Notes under the pieces: model-generated
Told to the model about the DNA's origin: nothing
Database searches by the model: none
What the model saw: the letters and a program-made list of their open reading frames with translations, nothing else
From: Lophium mytilinum
Taxonomy: Eukaryota; Ascomycota; Dothideomycetes; Mytilinidiales; Mytilinidiaceae
Assembly: GCA_010093605.1 (NCBI GenBank)
Contig: MU004188.1
Span: forward strand, 1,064,341-1,128,340
Direction of reading: 5' to 3'
DNA length: 64,000 bases
Part shown: piece after piece, positions 36,450 through 48,225 of the stretch
Position numbering within the stretch: the stretch's first letter is position 1
Layout of the letters: the number at the start of each line of letters is the position of its first letter
Translations under genes and position numbers: made by a program

Positions 36450-38261
36450 ATGGGACTTACACAGAAGCTCCACACGCCTCACAGCGGCGACTATGAGCAG
36501 CCCACCGGCCTGTGAGTTTCTCTCCCCCTTCCAAATCCCCAATTGCCGGCGGACCGAACATCACCGGCCCATCGTTCATGGGCCCTGTCTAGTACACGTG
36601 CAATATATATGCAATTGCTGACACCTCCTAGCTTCATCAACAACGAGTGGGTCAAGGGCGTCGACGGCAAGACCTTCGAGGTCATCAACCCCGCCACCGA
36701 GGAGGTTATCGTCTCGGTGCACGAGGCCACAGAGAAGGACGTCGACATCGCCGTAGCAGCCGCACGCAAGGCTTTCGAGGGCCCATGGCGGAGGGAGACT
36801 CCAGAGCAACGCGGCCGGTATCTGGCTAAGCTCGCGGATCTGTTCGAGGCGAACGTCGACGTACTCGCCGCCGTCGAATCATTGGACAATGGCAAGGCTC
36901 TCAGCATGGCCAAGGGTGACGTCGGCATGGCTGCTGGCTGCCTGAGATATTACGGCGGCTGGGCCGACAAGATCGAGGGCAAGGTCATTGAGACTACACA
37001 CGACGCGTTCAACTACACCAAGAAGGAGCCCGTAAGCACATTTCTCTCACGTCAGAATTACCAGCATCACTTCCACGTTATGCCCGTCAGCAGCTCGGCA
37101 CACCCCTGAACACAACCCCTCCAGCTATAGTGGGTTTCGAACAATGTTGACAACTATCAGATTGGTGTCTGCGGTCAAATCATCCCATGGAACTTCCCCA
37201 TCCTCATGTGGGCATGGAAGATCGGTCCCGCCATTGCCTGCGGTAACACCGTCGTCCTCAAGACTGCTGAGCAGACTCCACTCTCTGCCCTCGTGGCATG
37301 CAACCTGATCAAGGAGGCCGGTTTCCCCCCAGGTGTCATCAACGTCATCTCCGGCTTCGGAAAGGTCGCCGGTGCTGCCATCTCCTCGCACATGGACATC
37401 GACAAGGTCGCCTTCACTGGCTCGACCGTCGTCGGTCGCCAGATCATGAAGGCCGCCGCTGGCTCCAATTTGAAGAAGGTTACTCTCGAACTCGGTGGCA
37501 AGAGCCCCAACATCGTCTTCGCCGACGCCGACATTGACAACGCCATCTCGTGGGTCAACTTCGGTATCTACTTCAACCACGGCCAGTGCTGCTGTGCCGG
37601 TTCCCGCGTCTATGTACAAGAAGATATCTACGACAAATTCATCGAGCGTTTCAAGGCTCGTGCCGCCAAGAACGAGGTCGGTGACCCATTCCACGCCGAC
37701 ACCTTCCAGGGACCCCAGGTTTCCCAGCTACAGTTCGACCGCATCATGGGGTAAGTCACATGATCCCCACCCTTTTCCCCATCCCACTTCTCTCAAATCC
37801 ATACTAACACCTCCTGCAGCTACATCGAGTCCGGAAAGAAGGAGGGCGCGACCGTCGTAACCGGCGGCAAGCGCAAGGGCACCAAGGGCTACTTCATCGA
37901 GCCGACCATCTTCAGCAACGTAACCGAGGATATGAAGATTGTGCAAGAAGAGATCTTCGGCCCGGTGTGCTCCATCGCCAAGTTCAAGACCAAGGAAGAG
38001 ATCATCAAGACGGCCAACGCCTCCAATTACGGCCTCGCCGCCGCCGTGCACACCAGCAACCTCAACACCGCCCTCGAGGTCTCCAACGCGCTCCGCGCCG
38101 GCACCGTGTGGGTCAACGCCTACAACATGCTGCACCACGCGTTGCCCTTCGGCGGCTACAAGGAGAGCGGCATTGGCCGCGAGCTGGGCGAGGCTGCGCT
38201 GGATAACTACACGCAGATCAAGACGGTGAGCATCCGTCTTGGTGATGCGTTGTTCGGTTAG
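36450..38261 (+). CDS. NAD(P)-dependent aldehyde dehydrogenase (aldA/Alt a 10 type)
   Basis: Oxidises aldehydes such as acetaldehyde to acids; cytosolic class 1/2-like enzyme of 497 aa, related to fungal AldA and to the allergens Alt a 10 and Cla h 10. Exons: 36450-36511, 36632-37031, 37161-37750 and 37820-38261. Exon 1 codes [20 protein letters not shown] and splices to [10 protein letters not shown]. Seen: the Rossmann motif in [11 protein letters not shown], catalytic Glu in LELGGKSPN, catalytic Cys in [18 protein letters not shown], and the C-terminal [16 protein letters not shown]. Splicing of intron 2 joins KKEP to [13 protein letters not shown] exactly as in the family. No targeting signal. 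The start and all junctions agree with family length (about 497). Confidence 0.97.
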
Positions 38262-38644
38262 ATTGGTTGAGACTTGAGTGAAATGGAAAACATGGGGGAA
38301 AATTGGTAATGAATGCCAGAGGATGTGTTACGATTAAAGGATTGAGGAGCGAGATTGAGACACTGGACTGCTAGGAAATGTGGTTCTGATATTTGTATAT
38401 ATTAACCTCTCTTGCCCCCTTTTGAAGCGAAATCAGAAGAAAGCAAAACCTTTTACTTTAAACTGTCTATGCCTATTGTGTGCGTGAGGAGTGATATGTT
38501 GATGATGGTGTCAAGAAGGTCCATTCTATTCTGATATAAACGCTCCAGTCTATCGAACTTCCCAGAACTCGTCAGTTGATGCGCCCATCCATGTAACCAA
38601 CCAATTCCAAACACTCTCACTCTCCCTCTCCCTCTCAACCTCTC
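38262..38644. other. Intergenic, convergent 3' ends
   Basis: 383 bp between the ends of the aldehyde dehydrogenase (plus) and the nucleoside hydrolase (minus). AT-rich in its first 200 bp, as expected for 3' UTR. Nothing else seen. Confidence 0.5.
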
Positions 38645-40898
38645 TCACTTCCTCACCTCAAACAACTCCCCCCTCCCCGCCCCAACCCTCGCCTCCGCCC
38701 CCGTAACCCCAAAAATCCTCTCCAACAACACCCCCTGAAACACATCAAACCCCGGACTCCCTACACACACCCTCACCTGATTCCCGCGCCGCCCCAACCA
38801 CCTTCCATGATCCCCGACCACCTCCTCAGGGTGGGCGGGGGGGTCCTCGGGCTCCTCTCCAACCTCCTCCTCCTCCATCCTCTGTCTCCCCCTCCGATCA
38901 CTAACGCAAACCCCCCTCGTCCACTGCCCGCTCGTCTCCACCCTAACATCTTTCACAACTACGGGAAACTCGGCGGTAGGGTTGGGAGATAGCGCGTACC
39001 ACACGCAGCAGGGGTCGTGCAGCTGCAGCGCGACGGCGTCCGGGTGGGCGGTCAGGGCGGCGGTGTCGAGGGAGGCGATTTTGGTGAAGGTGGCATGCAG
39101 GAAGGTGGTGGTCCAGGTGGCGAGGGGGGAGGCCCGCCTACCTGAGGCGTAAGATTCATGGTTCGAAGAGAGCAGGGGGAGGGTGGTCGCGTTGAGGGCG
39201 CCGCGGGTGAGGGCGTGGGGGGTTGTGATGTCTGGAGAGAGGGGGGTTAGTTGAGGGGTGGCTGAATTTGGGGGGGTTGAGGAGCGGGAAGATATGAGGC
39301 TAAGGGGGATGAGAGGAGGGGTGGCTGGATTGGGGTGGATTTTCGAAGCGAGAGATGTGAGGCTAGGGGGGGCGGGAAGGTGAGGGGAGGGGTGGTTGAA
39401 TTGGGTTCTGTTTTTCGGAGTGATAAGATCGGAGACTAGGAGGGGTAGGTGAGGGGAAAAGTGACCGAGTCAGGTCGGATTTTCGAAGCGAAGAAACTGA
39501 GACCAGGGAGTTTATAGACGGGTCTCGATCCGGGAAGGGGTAATGCAAGAAGAAGTGGAAATGACTGAATGAAAGAGAGGTTGCATGAGAAGAAAGGTGA
39601 GCTTCGGCGCGGAAACGGCAAACCTTACTTACCGAGCGGGAACAGCGTTAGCTTTAGCTGCCGAGACAGCTTCTTCGGATAGGGCGCCAGGAAGGCGTCC
39701 TGGTTGCCAGGCGGTGTTGGTGGCATGGTCATGCTCGGGTGGGTCGACGTTAGGGCGAAGATGCGGGCGGCGGCGACGCTGTCGGCGTAAGTGTTGAACT
39801 CGGCGCCAGGGGTCATCTATGGGAGTGGTCAGGTGGGTATAAAGCCTTTAGGTCCGGGTTTTGAGAGGCGTGGAAGACTGGGATGAAGAGCATATAAAAT
39901 AATCGAGATCAGAGAAGTAAGTGCAGCGGATACTCACATTCCCAGGGACATCAATCGCACCACCCATAACCACAACCTCTTTTGCGCGAAGGAAGGTCTC
40001 AGGGTCAATCGAAGCAGCAATAGCGAGGTTAGTCAAGGGCCCAACGGCTACAATGGTAATGGTGTCTGGCTCGTTTTCGCGAAGCAGGCGAAGCATCTCT
40101 TCCGCTGCGGGTTTAGTAGAGGGTGTGAAGAGAGCATGGGAAGGATCTTGAGCTTCTTTCGCTGCGGCAACTTGTTCAGGGTCTGAGGACGAGGCGGCGT
40201 CTTTGAAAAGTGACTTCCAGGTGTCTGCTGGCGTGAGGTGAGGGTGCTACTATTGTTTAGAGATTTGAGATTGCGACGGTACGAGGACGTACGCTGTGGT
40301 GGATACCTCCGAGTCCATCGATGCCGTCTAGAAGAGTCAATATCAACTTCAGCTGCTGGTAGAAAATAGAGTGTAACATACGGAAATAATCTGCCAGCAT
40401 AATCTGATCTGCAAGCGGCTCCTCTGCTCCAACAGCAACTGCGAACTCTATCAGCAACACAAGTTCCACCGACGTAAAGTAGGTTGAAGCTCACCGATAG
40501 GTTTGCATGCCTTCAACGCCTCAAACCCTTCTGGCTTGCCGTTCTCCCTCCGCCATGCTTGCTCTATCTCGACGTAATGGAACAAAGTGACGACATTTTG
40601 GAGACAACTGTATGATAGGAAAGGGGCTCAGCATGGATATTCGTGGGGTTGCTGAAGATGAAGAAGAATGAAAGTGGGGGCCAACCTTTGGACCTCAACA
40701 TTTCCAAAGGTCAGAGACAAGAGCAAGACCTCTAGTTCCTCGGGCTTTGCCGAGAAAGCAAGAAGAATAGCAAGGATATCATCAACACCCTAGAATGATG
40801 AATCAGCTTGTGTCGCTGAATACACGTGAAGTTACTCAGAGCTCGCGTTAGTAGCTTACCGGGTCCGTGTCGATGATGATTCGGTTTCGTGGCGCCAT
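38645..40898 (-). CDS. Inosine-uridine preferring nucleoside hydrolase family protein
   Basis: Nucleoside N-ribohydrolase family member (purine/pyrimidine salvage), 478 aa. Eight exons: 40860-40898, 40686-40789, 40495-40607, 40382-40447, 40293-40327, 39938-40246, 39633-39816 and 38645-39231. The N-terminal calcium-binding motif is IIIDTDPGVDDILAILLA, assembled across intron 1. Also seen: FHGIDGLGGIHHS, ITIVAVGPLTNLA, VVVMGGAIDVPGN, and PGAEFNTYADSVAA, where the Glu-Phe-Asn precedes the ligand loop. The C-terminus has ALQLHDPCCVWYAL, carrying the last metal/substrate Asp, then IFGV. An acidic insert of about 30 residues (EEEEVGEEPEDPPAH) is unusual. Four introns are only 46-78 bp, but intron 7 is 401 bp and contains a degenerate tandem repeat. 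Substrate preference cannot be told. Confidence 0.92.
39252..39512 (-). repeat. Degenerate ~70-bp tandem repeat inside an intron
   Basis: Four G-rich (plus strand) units start near 39252, 39310, 39381 and 39450, each opening with TGAGGGG or TGAGAGG. Units two and four share GATTTTCGAAGCGA. The repeat lies inside intron 7 of the nucleoside hydrolase gene. Read on the gene strand, units carry a pyrimidine tract ending in TAG. Confidence 0.75.
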
Positions 40899-41587
40899 AT
40901 TTGTATTAGTGACGGCTTATGATGTTCGTGTATAGCGAGTTTACAGTCTAGTGAACACTGTGGAATGAAGATGCGAGCTGAAGTTTATAAAGATAGATGT
41001 GCATGGGGTGCAACTTCAACCACGTGAAGCTTGGCTCGAGGTTGATGACATAACTTCGTGGACTTAGCTTCACCCAATAAAGAAGCTGCTCACCAAAAAA
41101 GCTGGGGAACTGTCCGAGGTGTACCTAATAGCGGTTAACCGAAGCTGCGGCTTTGTATTTTCTATTGGTTATGAGGAATTGGGATAAAGCGTCGTCGGAA
41201 TCCGCCGATACTTCTGAAGCTTGGGCATGTCGTTTTCAACGTGACAAAACCGCAGACATATCCAAGGAGTATCGAAGGAGTGGTCTCAATATAATACATA
41301 TCTCCTTAATTTTTTGGTCTGCATACTTGACTTGTATAGGAAAAACATCATCAGATATGCTACCAAGTCCACAGACACCACTGTGGACCAAAGGGAAATC
41401 CAATTCGCGATATAATAAACGCCTTCTCAATGATCTACGACGCAGCCGTCCGGACTCCACGCCATGTTTTGGGTGTCATTTCTCGCCTTCGCCCATCTCT
41501 GTCCCAATAAGAAATGAAATTGTGGCTCTTCTGACTGAGCTCTGCTTGTCACTAATTGACGGCCCCCGGTGCAGAAATCAGCCTTGC
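40899..41587. other. Intergenic: nucleoside hydrolase promoter
   Basis: 689 bp upstream of the nucleoside hydrolase and downstream of SURF4. A TTTATAAAG sequence on both strands near 40983-40991 is a TATA candidate about 90 bp before the hydrolase ATG. The plus-strand ORF at 41153-41674 runs into the SURF4 gene antisense and has no domain. Confidence 0.45.
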
Positions 41588-42759
41588 TTAATAGACCTTC
41601 TTCTTCTCGTCCACACTGAACTGTCCAGGGCCCATGTTGACGAGGAGAAGGAGACCCCCACTGCGACGTGTTAGCTAGATTTCAGCTACTTCTGGAGATA
41701 TGGAGCTTACACAATGGACAGGATCTGGAAGAAATCGTATTTGGCGAAGTCCTTGTGGGGATGGTGAGGGTGAAGCTGCACAGCTAGTCAGAATTTGGCT
41801 ATCCGGAATTGGAAGACTCAAACATACCGTCCAGAAGTTGTTGACGAAAACGTTGAAGATGCTGAGAATGATGACCAGCATGATGGCGCTCCACTTTGAC
41901 TTGAAACCCACAACCACCATTACGCAGGCCCCAAATCCTATAATGCTGACGAGGACCCTCCAGAAGCTCCAGTCGCCGCGGAAGACGAAGCCAATAAACA
42001 GGAAGATCAACAGGATCCTTCCTGCCAGCTGGAAGTACATCTTGCGGTCCTTCTCGTCGATCTGCGGTAGGCCGGCCGGCGCAAACCTCTTGCGCACCCA
42101 CGAATCTGACAGCACCATGAGGAGTCCGCCCATGACGGACAGGTTGCGGAGGAAGAAGTTGAGGTCAAAGACGAGCCCATATCCGACTCCTTGTAACACA
42201 ACCACGCCCATCAACCCTGCGACGCCATAATCCGAGTGTTTTCGGACGATAATCATAAAGGAGCACGCGATCATGGCGATGATGTTTACGATGAGGAAGA
42301 GGTGTGTCAGGCCATTGTAGACTGTAGAACGAGACGCTGTCAGCGGGTGTTCCTTATTGAAGTCGCTGAAAGCAGGCGGGTGAACATACTCCCCCGGTAG
42401 GTATGTAGGTAGGTGAGCTGGTCGTTCCACTGGGTGAGGATGCGCAGCGCATCTTCTAAGAATGTGACGACGATTAGGAATCGCCCAATTGCTGGTAGAT
42501 AGCTATTGTGCGCGGTACACGGTCAGCACAGCTTCCAATTAAACCACACTAGGCCAACAGACTCGAAATGGCTGCAGCCGCGGAACACTCACGGTTTGAC
42601 GGGGTCAGACACGGTGTCTAACCACTCCTCGACCTTGTTCGTCTGCTCTCGGAGCTGGTCCAGCGGACTCGGGTCGTCGGTGGCAGAACTCCTGCCCGGA
42701 TTGCCAAAGGGACTCTGGTTGCCGAGGTGGTACCCGGCCGTGCCTCGTATCTGCGCCAT
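41588..42759 (-). CDS. ERV29: SURF4/Erv29 ER cargo receptor
   Basis: Multi-pass membrane receptor that packs soluble secretory proteins into COPII vesicles, 303 aa. Exons: 42593-42759, 42390-42502, 41828-42321, 41711-41775 and 41588-41660. After a 45-residue polar N-terminus the SURF4 fold starts with YLPAIGRFLIVVTFLEDALR and TQWNDQ. Further blocks are KRFAPAGLPQIDEKDRK and FWRVLVSIIGFGACVMVVVG. The last exons give HPHHPHKDFAKYDFFQ and LLLLVNMGPGQFSVDEKKK. The C-terminus KKKVY places lysines at -3 and -4, a COPI retrieval signal for the ER, as in the family. All four junctions join family motifs, so the model is firm. Confidence 0.96.
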
Positions 42760-43796
42760 GTTTGGTATGCAAGAGACTGTCGGCGGCGAGGAGGGGACTG
42801 CGGTGGACGAGGGGCGGAGGGTCGTTGGTGTGGGCGTGGGGCACTGTGGTGGTTGTAGTGGACTAGGGCAAGGTGGCCTCTTATACAGAATGCGCGAACG
42901 TTACAGGTGTGCTGTGACGGCAACCAAAGTGGCCGTACAGTCTGGGGCGTCCAACGGCCGGGCGTCTACGAAACCAGCTAGCTTATTCCGCCGCGCTTTT
43001 GTTCGCGGCGACATGCCCTCGACTCAAATTCTTTGATGACCATCTCACGTACGTTTCCAAGTATTTTTGGTGCCTCGCCAAGATTCACCGCCACACCGTG
43101 GCTGCGCTCTTCATGTTACAGCTATCAGCAATACAGCACAGTTGCATCTCAACGTCAAGTCACATATTCTGTAGAAAGTGAGAAGAGAACTTCTCCAGAA
43201 GCCTATTCCCTGCGCCTTGGAAGATGTCTTATGGGGCAAGAGAAACCGTTAAGAGCGAATTCTAGACAGAGCACCTGATTTGTTTCCTCATGGGTACCAG
43301 AGGTTTATATTTGAGTATTCTACACCAGCCAGCCCACTGGACGTCATGACCCGAAGTGCCAGCCCGTACTGAACATTGAAAGCCAGAGAATGGGTAATAG
43401 TCGAAGCGCAAAATCAAATAAGCAAACCACTCCCCAACCCAAAAATCGAAAGAAGAAAAGCCGGACCAATTTCCATAAGAACCCACGCAGTCCATGCAAT
43501 GCGAATGATGCCCTTTTGGTGTGCAGCTATCGTTGGCGCCGAAAATGATCGCCCCCGCTAAAGCCGCGAGATCCCGTGTTGTTACAGAGAAGAGCCATGG
43601 CTGCCTCATCCACTGGCAGACAAATAGATACCATCGACTAGAAAGAAGTTTGAGCGGACTCTGGTACCTTTGGGATTGAAGTATCAACTCAGAGCAAGGT
43701 AGGCGAGCCGCATTAGTAGACGCCAAGCTTCAAAGTGTTGGTCCGCTCCATGAATGCTTGAGAAGGTGTCCGAACCCTTGCACTTCAGTTGACTGG
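42760..43796. other. Intergenic with possible membrane-protein remnant
   Basis: About 1 kb between SURF4 (minus, start 42759) and the next minus-strand gene. A minus-strand frame ending with a stop at 43414 reads as a convincing hydrophobic C-terminus (see findings), while an overlapping longer frame at 43262-43726 does not. The rest is the SURF4 promoter. No TATA box was recognised. Confidence 0.4.
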
Positions 43797-44897
43797 TTAC
43801 ACAGCCCAGTCCGAGTCCAGAGGATGGTAGACGGCACCTGGCGGGGCCGAAGTCGTATATTCGACGTGAGGTTTGCTTGCGGGAGGCGCAGGGGCAGGCT
43901 TGAAAGCCGGTTGTTCAACGGGGAGAATACCGTTCTCGCTCCCTTCAACACTCGTATCCTTTGGCTTCTTCGCCTTGCGGCCCTTCGGCACCGTGGTCCA
44001 TTGGGAGTCCGCCATAGCCAAGCGCATTTGCTCTTCTTCGCTCATCCAACGGTCGTTGTTGGCGACGTCGTCCGTAGTGGCAGAAGAACCGGCCACAGCT
44101 CCCTCGCTGGAGCTCGTTGTCGAGCGCCTATCCTGATCGACAGGGTCGAAGGTGTCGAGCAGTGGCTGGGACTCCGGGACCACGCTACGCACAGGCGTGT
44201 TAGACGCGCCGTTGGTAAGGTTCCAGGCGTTCGAGGTTGGTGCCTTCGCCTGCTGGAGACCGTTCTTCGCTGGCTCACCACGAGCCTCTCGGGCGGTCCG
44301 ACGCTGCTTCTCCTCAAGAGCTTTGCGTTCCTTCTCCTCCTGCTCGCGCTGCAGCTTCTTCTCTTCGACCTTCTTCTTGTTCTGCCGTTGTTTCTTGCTC
44401 TCCAGAGGAGTCGCGACCCGAGGCTGATGAGACTGCTTCTCACGAACAGGCTGGGCAGGCTCCGTCAGTCGGAGGACGGATGCAGGGACGGCCTTTGGCT
44501 CTAACATGTCCGACACATCCCTCCCGCTCACTTTGGTAGCTGAGGGTTTGGGCTTCGGAGAAACAGCCGGAGACAGATCGTCATCTCCTTCGCCGCCTGT
44601 GGTTGAGGAGTTCGCGGACATGGTAGCCGCGACCTTTTCTCCTGTCTCCTGGGCCGCCTTCTTCGCCTTTCGGGCAGGCTTAGGTTTAGCAGCTTTCTTG
44701 GTAGCTTTTGGAGTGCCTTCCCCTGGGGTATTGTTCTTGTTGTCATCTCGTGGTACGTTGATGGCACGCTGGGTAGGTCGGCCGCGGTCTCTGCCCGTTG
44801 CGGGCTGCTGTTTTTTGCTACGATAGTATAGATAGTAACCGAAGCCAAATGCCGAGAGAATAGCCCAAGACAGAGCCGTGCTATGCCAGTTCTCCAT
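43797..44897 (-). CDS. Conserved fungal protein with N-terminal anchor and coiled coil
   Basis: Intronless gene of 366 aa, function unknown. Residues 9-25 (SWAILSAFGFGYYLYY) form one transmembrane helix followed by RSKKQ, so the bulk should face the cytosol. Next come Lys/Ala/Pro-rich low-complexity sequence (about 60-90), an acidic patch, and a basic coiled coil (about 170-215, NKKKVEEKKLQREQEEKER). A short conserved-looking block DRWMSEEEQMRLAMADSQWTT precedes a basic KGRKAKKPK run and a Pro-rich tail that ends PLDSDWAV. The design resembles organelle-anchored scaffold or ribosome-binding proteins, but I cannot name a family. The ATG at 44897 is the only plausible start. Confidence 0.8.
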   Translation of the reverse strand: MENWHSTALSWAILSAFGFGYYLYYRSKKQQPATGRDRGRPTQRAINVPRDDNKNNTPGEGTPKATKKAAKPKPARKAKKAAQETGEKVAATMSANSSTTGGEGDDDLSPAVSPKPKPSATKVSGRDVSDMLEPKAVPASVLRLTEPAQPVREKQSHQPRVATPLESKKQRQNKKKVEEKKLQREQEEKERKALEEKQRRTAREARGEPAKNGLQQAKAPTSNAWNLTNGASNTPVRSVVPESQPLLDTFDPVDQDRRSTTSSSEGAVAGSSATTDDVANNDRWMSEEEQMRLAMADSQWTTVPKGRKAKKPKDTSVEGSENGILPVEQPAFKPAPAPPASKPHVEYTTSAPPGAVYHPLDSDWAV

Positions 44898-47800
44898 GCT
44901 GAATGTTTGGCGACGCGGTGATCTTCTATTTTAACTAATGAGCGGGTGTGCAAGCGCAGAGGAGCTGACGTCTTACAGTAAGCTAAGTATAGGGGGCAGA
45001 AAGATGATAGACCGGAGACAGCTCCGTCAAAGTGCAAGTGGAGGAAATCCAGTAGCAGTGGTCGTCGTGGTGTTGAATTGGCAGGAGGAACAGCGAGTCG
45101 AGCAGCCCAGAGTAGATGCAAGGGCAGCTGGGCGCGGTATTGGTGTCTTAGGCCTGTTGAACGGAGCCTCCGAGCGACGCGAAGGTAAGTTCAGCCGCAG
45201 GCACCTCTGATATGCGGGCTGTCGGGAGCGGCGAAGGGAGAGTAAAAGACTAGCAGAAGAACATATGCAGTGGTGAGATAGAGCGGGACGGAGGTGCAAG
45301 CACACGATTCTGAGGCTTCAAAGCTGGCTCTCTTTCAGAAGCGTGGTTGATGTGGGCAGCACGGTGCGACGAGCTGGATTGATGCTCTGGACACGGGGCT
45401 TCAGAGGGCGAGGTGGAAGAAGAGTGTGTGGTGGAGAGGGAGCTGGGGGGAGTGAGCAGCGATGTATGCAGGTGTGGTGCCCGGCATAAAGTGGTAGTTC
45501 ATACTACCGCCGTACGGTGATGAGGTGGCCCCAAGAGCTACCAGACTTGTTCGAAACTATGGTTCGCTAAATCCTAATAATGTATCAGGGGGCTCAGGCG
45601 GTGCTAGGCAAGTGAAGGTGCACTGAGAGTAGGCGTCTGTTTAAAAATATCGCAGTGCTGAAGTAGAATCACAGATTCGAAGACTGCCACTTCTTGGCCT
45701 TTGAAGCACCCGCTGCCAGGGGTGTATCAGAAAGGCCGAGGAGAAGCAGCAAGGGTGTCAACGCCCCCCAGGATCGACACAGCCCTTCCAAACGCCTCGC
45801 ACGCTTTGGGACGCCGAAGTGCGAACTCTTTGACGCGCTGCAACCTCCCAGACGACGTCGCCACGCTGGTGAATGCACATGAAGCGCAGCCGAAACGATT
45901 TTAGACGGCATCAGGCGCGCCGTAGGCTTCTCGGAGACCTCAAAGGCCACCTTTCACTCGCAGCTCTGCGCCGGGCTGGATGGCCTGTTCAACGGACCTG
46001 CATGTCGTTCGACCCGTGGACACAGACGGAGACGCACGCCCAGAACAGGCAGCCCATATTGCCGTCGCACCCACGCCTTGTGCCCTGGGAACTCCCCCGT
46101 CTCGCCGCCCAAAAGCCCATGCTTCCCCGCAATTTGTCACATGAATTACCTTGCCAATCGCCCAACCGCTGTCGCCAGCTTCAGGTCGACGCGGCCGCTC
46201 CGTTGGCGAGATTGCCATCGGGTGGATGCCGCGTCCTTCATTTAGAGCTCTACAGGGGGCTGGCTGGTCTCCGAGCCCTTCATGTATTGGTGCTTGGTAG
46301 GACCTCGTCTCCAACAGACTTTAGGTACGTTGCAGCACCCATCTTCTTTTGTCAAGGGGCAAAGACGGCTGTCTGCATTGGCGCTGTGCAATATCTTGCC
46401 ACACAATAATTGGCATTCTTGCCGCTTACAACTAGGGAGAAGGTCCCCTATCCGGAAGGATGCTAGCTTACTATCTAGCAAGAATGCTGTACGAGTGTTT
46501 TCTCAAAACGCTATGGTTCGTCGTGTTGCGAGTTCTGCAAGACTACGACCTTGCTCCGACGGCTCGGCGACGATCCGAGACCTCGAGGCCTTAAATGTAT
46601 TTTAAGCCTGTAAGGCCGGTCTATATCCGCACCGTGTTAGTTCGCGTCCAGCATCATGGATCATCAAACTATGCCGAGTTTTGTTGGTCAGGTCGCTTGA
46701 AATGGAGCACTGTTAAGACCTCTCACGAAGCAAGACCTAGACTCTACGCATATAGGAGTAGTTAGAAGGCGCTCATAATACAGAAAAAATTCCACTTTTG
46801 CTTCATGAACCGCCTCAAGGATCCATGTACTGCAATCTGATCGTCGAGACTACAAAATTACAATTACAGATATTTACTACGCCTCACCTGAGATGTTGCC
46901 TTGCTCCAATATGGGACAGAGGAAGCGTCTCGCTATCCTGCTGTTTACAATATCGTTATTTGCAGCCCTTCAATAAAGTTGCTGTACGGGCCAGCGTCGT
47001 GATGTGAAATATGCTGCAAGCAAAATCTCCTTGCATTACATTTCGACTTTCAATATATGACCAGATAGAAGAACATAAGAGGCCTTGAATCTGCGCAGCT
47101 AACCACCGCTTTGCGCCTCCAGTCTGATCACATCCATTGGTCACGTGACACGTTACAGATACGGTTAGGGTGTCAATTGAGTGGAGGCACACATCACTCA
47201 CCGAATAGAATTTGATGCTCTGCCTCCGCTTGGGTACTTCAATATAGTTATGAAAATCCAAAGCAACAAACAGCACGGGTAATTGTGTACTTCCACCCCC
47301 TCCTCTAGTGAATGTCCGATCAACGAAGTTCAAGATATCCCAACTGCATCGAGGATCTTCGGGGAGCGGCAGACAAGTGTACACGGATCTGTGACGGGGT
47401 ATTGTAAGACTATATCTCAACTTCAGTCTGAAGGGGAATCTATGTTTCATGCCTCGGAAACTTGTCGTATATACCAGCTGAGTCGCGAAGCTCGCTCCCA
47501 CTACCTAGGTCACACCTCCTCCCATTAACGAACGCCCATGAAGACACAGTGCTCTCTGAGAGGTACCAATACTCGCACAGACAGGCATACTCGGGATGCA
47601 TAGCCGTGAGTCAGGCACTTACAATTGGCGGTGGTCATGCCACGCTCAAGCGGTCTGATGCGGGTCTGCGGAGAGGTGGCTCGACACGTTGACTGAGCCC
47701 ACAAATCTCTTCCGAAATAAGCTTAAAAGCATGTCCGTGGGCTATACCAGCGCTGTCGAGCTTCAGTAAGCTTGCGACTCCACCACCACAGCTCGAAACT

Positions 47801-48225
47801 CACAAAATCACGCTTCCATGAACCTGAATTTGCGAGTTGTCCTCGGCAGCACTGATTTCTGGCAACAGCCAGGCCGCAGCAAAGATAGCAATAACCAGCG
47901 CAATCATGGAGTAGCAATCGCATAGGAACTTGTCGAAACGAGCTCCATATCGAAGCTGGGGTATATTCTCAATTCCAGGATTTTCGCAGGGTTGCTTGGT
48001 GACGAGGCTCGGCCATACACACGAGTTACCCGGTCAACGCCCGCGAGAAACACCACTGTCTCAACCTGCACTTTGCTATTGCTTGCCGCCGCAATATCTG
48101 CTGAACGCCCTCCTATGAGTCTCCTTATTCACTCTGCATCATTCTTCGTAGTGTCTTTCTTATTTGTGACGTAAATAAACAAAGTTCGCCATTCACCACA
48201 ACCAACCAGTAAACAGCATTCCACG
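44898..48225. other. Gene-poor spacer, 3.3 kb
   Basis: Between two divergent genes. It holds a MITE-like element at 45581-45730. ORFs such as 45873-46409, 46956-47501 and 45669-45950 lack domains, start contexts and splice partners. No tRNA, known RNA or long repeat was seen. The last 300 bp should be the promoter and leader of the LIM gene. Confidence 0.4.
45581..45730. mobile_element. MITE-like element, copy A (hAT-like ends)
   Basis: A non-coding element of about 134 bp flanked by perfect 8-bp direct repeats TGTATCAG (45581-45588 and 45723-45730). Near its ends CAGGCGGTGCT (45595) and AGCACCCGCTG (45705-45715) are imperfect inverted repeats (9 of 11). A related sequence lies at 58215-58331 with the same end motif and the shared block ATTCGARGACTGCCACTT at similar spacing. 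The 8-bp duplication suggests a hAT-type transposase; no transposase gene is present in the window. Confidence 0.45.

Noticed and set aside
43797-44504. Plus-strand ORF of 248 codons (43758-44504) opposite the coiled-coil protein
   Set aside because: Antisense Leu/Arg/Ser shadow of the charged coiled-coil frame; no domain.
44898-48225. Search for a hidden transposon or gene cluster in the 3.3-kb spacer
   Set aside because: Apart from the short MITE-like element, no transposase, reverse transcriptase or long inverted repeat is readable in any frame.
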